Part shown: piece after piece, positions 5,957-9,252 of the stretch | Layout: the number at the start of each line of letters is the position of its first letter | How positions within the stretch are numbered: position 1 is the first letter of the stretch | Source: Chloroflexota bacterium | Lineage (GTDB): Bacteria > Chloroflexota > Dehalococcoidia > Tepidiformales > Tepidiformaceae | Assembly: GCA_025350285.1 (NCBI GenBank) | Contig: JANXYE010000295.1 | Coordinates: 1-9,252 of the forward strand | DNA length: 9,252 nucleotides | Direction of reading: 5' to 3' | Notes under the pieces: model-generated | Databases searched by the model: none | Told to the model about the DNA's origin: nothing | Seen by the model: the letters and a program-made list of their open reading frames with translations, nothing else | Made by a program: the position numbers and the translations under genes

Positions 5957-6700
5957 GTGATTACCCACCTTGAAGAGCTGGCGCTGAACGCCTGGCCCGC
6001 GCTCCAGACCGTGCTTTACGACGGCTGGCTGCTACGTTACGCCCGTGGCTACACGCGCCGCGCGAACTCTGTCCAGCCGCTCTACGCTTCGATCGCCGAC
6101 ACGCTCGAGAAGGTCGCCTACTGCGAGCGCTTCTACGGCGATCGTGGCCTTGATACCGTGTTCAAGCTCACCCACGAAGCCAATCCGAGTGGCCTGGATG
6201 AGTTGCTTGCGGGCCGGGGCTACGTCATGGAAGCGCTAACCTGCGTCCAGACCCTCGACTTACAGGACATCCCCATGCCGACCTTCGCCCCCATCTCGGC
6301 CGACATAGAGGTGACATCGGGCTGGCTCGGCGACCTCGCAAAGTTCAACGGCATCCCCGATTCGCTCGTCCCAACCGTCAAGCGCCTGCTCCAGGGCATC
6401 GTCCCCGACCACGTGTTCATTGCCCTGCGCGAAGGCGACACGAACATCGCCCTTGGCCTCGGCGTGCTCGATCGCGGGGTTCTCGGCCTGTTTGACCTGG
6501 TCACCGCCCCCGAATGGCGCAGCCAGGGCCTCGGCCGCCAGCTCACCCTCCACCTCTTGCAGTGGGGCAAGAACCACGGCGCGGGGAGTGCCTACCTTCA
6601 GGTTCAGATGGATAACCGGCCGGCCCTCCGTCTCAACCATTCGCTAGGATTTACGGAGCGGTACCAGTACTGGTACCGGGTGAAGGGCCGCTCGGCTTAG
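5957..6700 (+). CDS. GNAT-family acetyltransferase with a long N-terminal lobe
   Basis: A 247-residue protein. The C-terminal third is a typical GNAT domain: strand GVLGLFDLVTAPEWRSQGLG with acetyl-CoA pyrophosphate motif RSQGLG (residues 188-193), then AYLQVQMDNRPALRLNHSLGF (212-232) and the terminal strand RYQYWYRV. The first about 110 residues (LEELALNAWPALQTVLYDGW, LRYARGYTRRANSVQPLY, YGDRGLDTVFKL) resemble the degenerate first lobe of tandem-GNAT proteins that use small molecules or amino-acid derivatives, so only the second lobe probably binds acetyl-CoA. The acceptor is unknown. The stop TAG overlaps the stop TAA of the convergent phosphatase gene by two bases. Its last codons contain a 20-bp perfect palindrome. 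Confidence 0.83.
   Translation: MITHLEELALNAWPALQTVLYDGWLLRYARGYTRRANSVQPLYASIADTLEKVAYCERFYGDRGLDTVFKLTHEANPSGLDELLAGRGYVMEALTCVQTLDLQDIPMPTFAPISADIEVTSGWLGDLAKFNGIPDSLVPTVKRLLQGIVPDHVFIALREGDTNIALGLGVLDRGVLGLFDLVTAPEWRSQGLGRQLTLHLLQWGKNHGAGSAYLQVQMDNRPALRLNHSLGFTERYQYWYRVKGRSA
6659..6678. repeat. Perfect 20-bp palindrome at the convergent gene junction
   Basis: The sequence CGGTACCAGT is followed directly by its exact reverse complement. It lies in the last GNAT codons (R-Y-Q-Y-W-Y-R), 19 nt before the GNAT stop codon and about 18 nt beyond the stop of the convergent phosphatase gene. RNA from either strand could form an 8-bp stem with a GTAC loop. There is no T-run on either side, so it is not a canonical intrinsic terminator. 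Confidence 0.7.
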
Positions 6701-7479
6701 CGCGCCGCCCCGAGCAGCAGCTCTTCCAACAGCGGGTAGAGGCCGCGCGAGGCGGCGAGGATTGCCGCCGGCCGGCCGCGCACCGCCTCGATGAACCCTG
6801 TCTCACCGCCCGCTTCGCGCACGATCAGCGCGCCCGCCGCCATATCCCACGGCGCCACCGTTTCGTAATAGCCGTCCAGTTGGCCAGCCGCCACCGCGCA
6901 GAGATCGAGGCAGGCGCTCCCACCCCTTCGCACGTCCCGCACGCTTCCGATGATCCGCCCGAGCAGCGCCACCTGTTCCATCCGAAACGCCCGTTCGTAG
7001 GCGAAACCCGTGCCCAGCAGCGCGGTGGCAAGTTCGGCCTTCTCCGAGACCCGCAGCCGGGCGCCGTTCCGGTATGCCCCACGCCCGCGCGCCGCGCGGT
7101 ACATCTGGCCATGGGCCGCATCGAACACCGCCCCGGCCACCACCTCCCCATCGACCTCGCAGCCGATTGACACGGCGTATGCCTGTAGTCCGTACAGGTA
7201 GTTCGTGGTGCCGTCCAGCGGGTCGATGATCCAACGCACGCCAGAACTCCCCGCTCGCTCCCCGCCTTCTTCGCCGAGAATCGCATCATCCGGGCGCACG
7301 GCGAGGATGCGCGAGATGACCAGGGCCTCCGATTCGCGATCGACTTCGCTGACCATATCCGTCGGCGTCGACTTGGTCTGGACGTCTGTCCTCGGTTCCC
7401 CGGCCCGTTCGCGGAGCAACGCCCCGGCCTCGCGGGCAGCAGATTCGGCGAGGTCGAGCAGAGCCTGAAGGGACTTCAC
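6697..7479 (-). CDS. Inositol monophosphatase family (SuhB-like) phosphatase
   Basis: A 260-residue Mg2+-dependent sugar-phosphate phosphatase. It shows metal-ligand motifs in order: ILGEEGG (residues 67-73, Glu70), WIIDPLDGTTNY (83-94, Asp86 and Asp89) and APWDMAAGALI (209-219, Asp212). Length fits inositol-1-phosphatase, and the C-terminal GGETGFIEAVRG is typical. Substrates in this family include inositol-1-phosphate, histidinol phosphate and fructose-1,6-bisphosphate; the specificity cannot be read here. The GTG at 7479 overlaps the vapC TGA by 4 nt (GTGA), which supports both the start and translational coupling to the toxin gene. The stop TAA overlaps the convergent GNAT stop, confirming that TAA is an ordinary terminator in this genome. 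Confidence 0.92.
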   Translation of the reverse strand: MKSLQALLDLAESAAREAGALLRERAGEPRTDVQTKSTPTDMVSEVDRESEALVISRILAVRPDDAILGEEGGERAGSSGVRWIIDPLDGTTNYLYGLQAYAVSIGCEVDGEVVAGAVFDAAHGQMYRAARGRGAYRNGARLRVSEKAELATALLGTGFAYERAFRMEQVALLGRIIGSVRDVRRGGSACLDLCAVAAGQLDGYYETVAPWDMAAGALIVREAGGETGFIEAVRGRPAAILAASRGLYPLLEELLLGAAR

Positions 7480-7889
7480 GGGACTACCGTAAACGCGTCG
7501 ATGTGGCGAGCTCGAATGTCACTGAAGTGCCGCCGATCGAGCGTGAAGATAGTTGTGACGTTCAGGCGTTCAGCGATGGCGACGATCAGTGCATCAACGG
7601 TCCCGAGCGGAAAGTCCGCGTATTGGTCGACGAGGTCGGCTGCGCGGCCATAGTCGTCGAGCGCCGTCTCGATGGTCCGAATCGCGCCCGTGGTCACCTG
7701 CCGAAGCAGATTGGCCTCGAACCGGGGTCCGGCCCGGCGATTGAGGAAGTAGCTGGCTTCGATGACCACCGGCGACGGCACCACAAGCTCTTGTCCGCGA
7801 ATGGTCTTCAGCGCCCGTGCAACGCTTTCGCGGTACGGGTCACCGGGGTCGTTGAGTGCCACGACCGGGCCTGTATCAGCCAGGATCAC
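7476..7889 (-). CDS. vapC: PIN-domain ribonuclease toxin (VapC-like)
   Basis: A 137-residue PIN-domain protein. The four acidic active-site residues are visible: Asp5 in MILADTGPVVALND, Glu44 in VVIEASYFLN, Asp99 in GTVDALIVAIAERL and Asp118 in IFTLDRRHF. VapC toxins are Mg2+-dependent RNases that cut tRNA or rRNA. Length (typical 125-145) and order (antitoxin first, 4-nt overlap with vapB) fit a type II VapBC pair. The start is the GTG at 7889, overlapping the vapB TGA. All catalytic residues are present, so the toxin is probably intact. Confidence 0.92.
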   Translation of the reverse strand: MILADTGPVVALNDPGDPYRESVARALKTIRGQELVVPSPVVIEASYFLNRRAGPRFEANLLRQVTTGAIRTIETALDDYGRAADLVDQYADFPLGTVDALIVAIAERLNVTTIFTLDRRHFSDIRARHIDAFTVVP

Positions 7890-8224
7890 CAGTCGGGCTC
7901 GCGGTTGAAGGAGTCACGGTAGAGGTCTTTGACCATCATCTCCTTCGCAAGATCCGAGTCCACGGGTGGCCACGGGCCATACGGCCGTGGGGCGTCGTCC
8001 GCTTCCGAAAACCGCAACATCTCAAGCCAGCCCGCGTTCGGATCTGTGATGTTCGGGGCGACCAGCGCTTCTGGGCGCGGAGCCGCATTGGGGCGTCCCT
8101 CGTCCAGCAGCCGCTCAACGGCCTCCGTAAGTTCATCATCCACGGATGTGCCGCGCGCCCGTGCCCGCTCGGCGAGAGCATCGAAAGCGTCTGCTGGAAG
8201 CTGAACCGCGACGGTGCCTTCCAT
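7886..8224 (-). CDS. vapB: VapB-like antitoxin
   Basis: A 112-residue protein whose position directly before vapC, with a 4-nt overlap, identifies it as the cognate antitoxin. Residues about 3-45 (EGTVAVQLPADAFDALAERA, then RGTSVDDELTEAVERLL) look like a ribbon-helix-helix DNA-binding domain: one strand, then two helices. The C-terminal half is Pro/Asp-rich and probably unfolded until bound, with LAKEMMVKDLYRDSFNREPDW as the likely toxin-masking segment. It is longer than most VapB proteins (70-90 residues). The ATG at 8224 is preferred to upstream in-frame starts because the RHH domain begins there. No Shine-Dalgarno precedes it; instead an extended -10 lies 6 nt upstream, suggesting a leaderless message. 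Confidence 0.83.
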   Translation of the reverse strand: MEGTVAVQLPADAFDALAERARARGTSVDDELTEAVERLLDEGRPNAAPRPEALVAPNITDPNAGWLEMLRFSEADDAPRPYGPWPPVDSDLAKEMMVKDLYRDSFNREPDW

Positions 8225-8230
8225 GCGACG

Positions 8231-8239
8231 AGCATACCA
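8231..8239 (-). promoter_or_regulatory. Extended -10 element of the vapBC-phosphatase operon
   Basis: TGG followed by TATGCT on the minus strand ends 6 nt before the vapB ATG, so the transcript would start at or next to the ATG. No good -35 is seen at 16-18 nt. The ten bases GTGGTATGCT match the hicB site at nine positions. Confidence 0.5.
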
Positions 8240-8260
8240 CAGAGCACATTGACACCTGCG

Positions 8261-8279
8261 CGCCGGCCACTCGCCGGCC
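8261..8279. repeat. 11-bp-spaced direct repeat upstream of vapB, possible operator
   Basis: CGCCGGCC occurs twice (8261-8268 and 8272-8279), separated by ACT: a period of 11 bp, about one helical turn. It lies just upstream of the vapB -10 and upstream of the divergent GNAT gene. Ribbon-helix-helix antitoxins bind short repeated sites, so this is a candidate VapBC operator. The motif is GC-only in a GC-rich genome, so chance is possible. Confidence 0.3.
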
Positions 8280-8292
8280 GGCCAGGTTCCCC

Positions 8293-8298
8293 TATACT
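8293..8298 (+). promoter_or_regulatory. Possible -10 for the downstream GNAT gene
   Basis: TATACT, a good -10 hexamer, stands out in GC-rich sequence 113 nt before the GNAT start at 8412. No matching -35 is seen 16-19 nt upstream; that space holds the CGCCGGCC repeats. Confidence 0.25.
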
Positions 8299-8402
8299 CC
8301 TCGTGTTCAACCTCCACGAGCTGGCGCGGCCACAACTTGCGGGTCCACGGCGCCGATTGGCCCGCCCTGGGCGTCGCCGGCGCGGAAGAAAGGCTGACGC
8401 CC

Positions 8403-8406
8403 GGAG
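8403..8406 (+). promoter_or_regulatory. Shine-Dalgarno deciding the second GNAT GTG start
   Basis: GGAG 5 nt before the GTG at 8412. An in-frame TTG at 8337 would add 25 residues without family likeness. Confidence 0.5.
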
Positions 8407-8411
8407 AATCC

Positions 8412-8891
8412 GTGCCGACATCGAACCCATCCCCGCTAGCCGTCGTCCTCCGCGAAGTGCGCGAAGCCGATCTCCCCTTCTTCTTCGAACATCAGCGTGA
8501 CCCCGAAGCAACGCGCATGGCCGCCTTCCCGGGCCGCGACCGGGGCGCGTTCGATGCCCACTGGGCGAGGATCCTCGCCGATGAAACCGTATTCGCCCGG
8601 GCCATCGAGGTTGGGGGCGACGTAGCCGGAAACGTCGTCAGCTTCGAAGCGGAGGGCGAACGCGATGTCGGCTACTGGATTGGCCGCCAGCACTGGGGCT
8701 CGGGTATCGCATCAGCCGCGCTCTCCGCGTTCCTCACGGAAGTCGAAAAGCGTCCGCTCTTTGCGCGGGTGGCCAAGCACAACCTCGCCTCTATCCGCGT
8801 CCTCGAAAAATGCGGGTTCACCCCCATCCGCCGCGAAACCGCCCCCGATGGCATCGAAGAACTCGTCTTCGAGCTCCCAGCCAGCGATTAA
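8412..8891 (+). CDS. GNAT-family acetyltransferase (RimJ/RimL-like)
   Basis: A 159-residue single-domain N-acetyltransferase. It starts with VVLREVREADLPFFFEHQRD, the usual RimJ/RimL-like first strand and helix. DVGYWIGRQHWGSGIAS (residues 85-101) carries the acetyl-CoA motif Q93-x-x-G96-x-G98. AKHNLASIRVLEKCGF (121-136) is the classic 'N..S.RVLEK.GF' helix, and IEELVFELP is the last strand. Family members acetylate protein N-termini, amino acids or antibiotics; the acceptor here is unknown. It ends in TAA. The 123 nt after it hold a 5-bp GC hairpin (8893-8907, no T-run) and the inverted-repeat element, not another intact gene. Confidence 0.88.
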   Translation: MPTSNPSPLAVVLREVREADLPFFFEHQRDPEATRMAAFPGRDRGAFDAHWARILADETVFARAIEVGGDVAGNVVSFEAEGERDVGYWIGRQHWGSGIASAALSAFLTEVEKRPLFARVAKHNLASIRVLEKCGFTPIRRETAPDGIEELVFELPASD

Positions 8892-8919
8892 CCGCGGACC
8901 GCCCGCGAATACGCCTTCT

Positions 8920-9027
8920 CAGTTCTCAGAGCTTGTGAAGGAATCGCCAAATCGTGGTCTAAACGGGGCGAATCCGAATCTGCGCTGTCCGCCGTCAGGC
9001 CGATTAGTTCACAACCTCTCAGTGCTG
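8920..9027. repeat. About 108-bp imperfect inverted-repeat element (MITE-like?)
   Basis: Arms 8920-8948 and 8999-9027 pair in one register at about 22 of 29 positions by my count. The core is 8925-8939 against 9008-9022, with 13 of 15 matches (CTCAGAGCTTGTGAA against the complement of TTCACAACCTCTCAG). A second block, AATCG/CGATT, is in the same register. The 50-nt centre has no recognisable coding sequence. The tandem TTCTCAG pair at 8916-8929 overlaps the left arm. Its right arm coincides with the point where alpha/beta-hydrolase likeness begins. No clear target-site duplication is seen. It could be a small non-autonomous mobile element, a deletion remnant of one, or a structured RNA or terminator. 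Confidence 0.45.
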
Positions 9028-9252
9028 TCTTCGCCGATCTGCATGGGTTGCCGCCCGCACTCTTCACCGCCGGCACGCTGGATCCACTCCTGGACGACAG
9101 CATGGTCATGTACGCTCGCTGGATCGCTGCCGGGAACCGGGCGGAACTCCCCATCCGGGAGGTATCCACGGCTTCGACCAACCGCCGATCGCCCTGGCGG
9201 CGAAGGCGCGCGCGCGAATGCATCACTTCCTTCGCGAGTGTCTCAACCAGCC
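9015..9252 (+). pseudogene. HSL-type alpha/beta hydrolase, C-terminal remnant with frameshift
   Basis: From 9015 the frame reads [20 protein letters not shown], then [20 protein letters not shown] and NRAELPI. This is the hormone-sensitive-lipase-like C-terminal segment with the catalytic Asp in the DPLxDD motif. Near 9156-9163 likeness moves to the frame starting at 9161: [20 protein letters not shown] and [10 protein letters not shown], with the catalytic His in GIHGF. One missing base explains the shift. The N-terminal two thirds (HGGG oxyanion motif, GDSAG nucleophile elbow) are absent. Upstream there is only the inverted-repeat element, and no start codon with a Shine-Dalgarno is seen. 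The gene is therefore both 5'-truncated and frameshifted. It runs off the right edge. Enzymes of this family hydrolyse short-chain esters. Confidence 0.78.

Noticed and set aside
8249..8298. TTGACA at 8249 paired with TATACT at 8293 as a promoter for the second GNAT
   Set aside because: The spacer would be 38 nt, far from the 16-19 nt needed, so the perfect -35 look-alike cannot serve this -10.
8889..9014. Open frame running on after the GNAT TAA into the hydrolase remnant in the same frame
   Set aside because: No start codon precedes the remnant and the intervening translation matches neither family; same-frame continuity appears to be chance.
8888..9226. 112-codon minus-strand open frame over the degraded right end
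   Set aside because: No domain likeness, no Shine-Dalgarno, and it covers both the inverted repeat and the antisense of the hydrolase remnant.

Overview
The window is a gene-dense, GC-rich bacterial chromosome segment with short intergenic gaps, many 4-nt gene overlaps and frequent GTG/TTG starts. The mix of genes suggests an aerobic, Chloroflexota-like (perhaps Dehalococcoidia-related) or actinobacterial-type heterotroph: a putative F420/FMN-type PPOX protein, an acyl-CoA dehydrogenase, an SDR, a crotonase and a short-type 6-phosphogluconate dehydrogenase. This placement is inferred from gene content only; there is no rRNA or other marker gene.

Layout. (1) Positions 1-4549 are a minus-strand block, read right to left: gnd, zwf, pgl (the oxidative pentose phosphate pathway, joined by 4-nt stop/start overlaps), a PPOX-fold flavin/F420 protein, an SDR oxidoreductase broken by one in-frame TAA, and the start of an acyl-CoA dehydrogenase that leaves the window. 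The gap before the SDR holds two arrays of a 7-base repeat facing each other; they can fold over the SDR ribosome-binding site. (2) Positions 4629-5102 are a plus-strand hicBA toxin-antitoxin pair, divergent from gnd. (3) Positions 5104-6700 hold a crotonase (minus) and a divergent two-lobed GNAT acetyltransferase (plus). (4) Positions 6697-8224 are a minus-strand vapB-vapC-inositol monophosphatase operon, coupled by 4-nt overlaps; its last gene runs tail to tail into the GNAT gene, near a perfect 20-bp palindrome. (5) Positions 8412-8891 encode a second, RimJ/RimL-like GNAT on the plus strand. (6) Positions 8892-9252 are degraded DNA: an approximately 108-bp imperfect inverted-repeat element abuts the C-terminal remnant of an HSL-type alpha/beta hydrolase that carries a one-base frameshift.

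How the genes work together. gnd-zwf-pgl would turn glucose-6-phosphate into ribulose-5-phosphate with two reduced nicotinamide cofactors. The acyl-CoA dehydrogenase, SDR and crotonase fit fatty-acid or other acyl-CoA catabolism. The two toxin-antitoxin modules are unrelated in family. Both nevertheless have a nearly identical extended -10 element (GTGGTAYGCT) 6-7 nt before the antitoxin start and no usable Shine-Dalgarno sequence, which suggests leaderless antitoxin-first transcripts. I see no RNA gene, CRISPR array, prophage or intact insertion sequence, and no clearly novel multi-gene system. The best leads are the shared leaderless toxin-antitoxin promoters, the 7-base repeat hairpin, the inverted-repeat element beside the hydrolase remnant, and the toxin-antitoxin pair coupled to a phosphatase gene.
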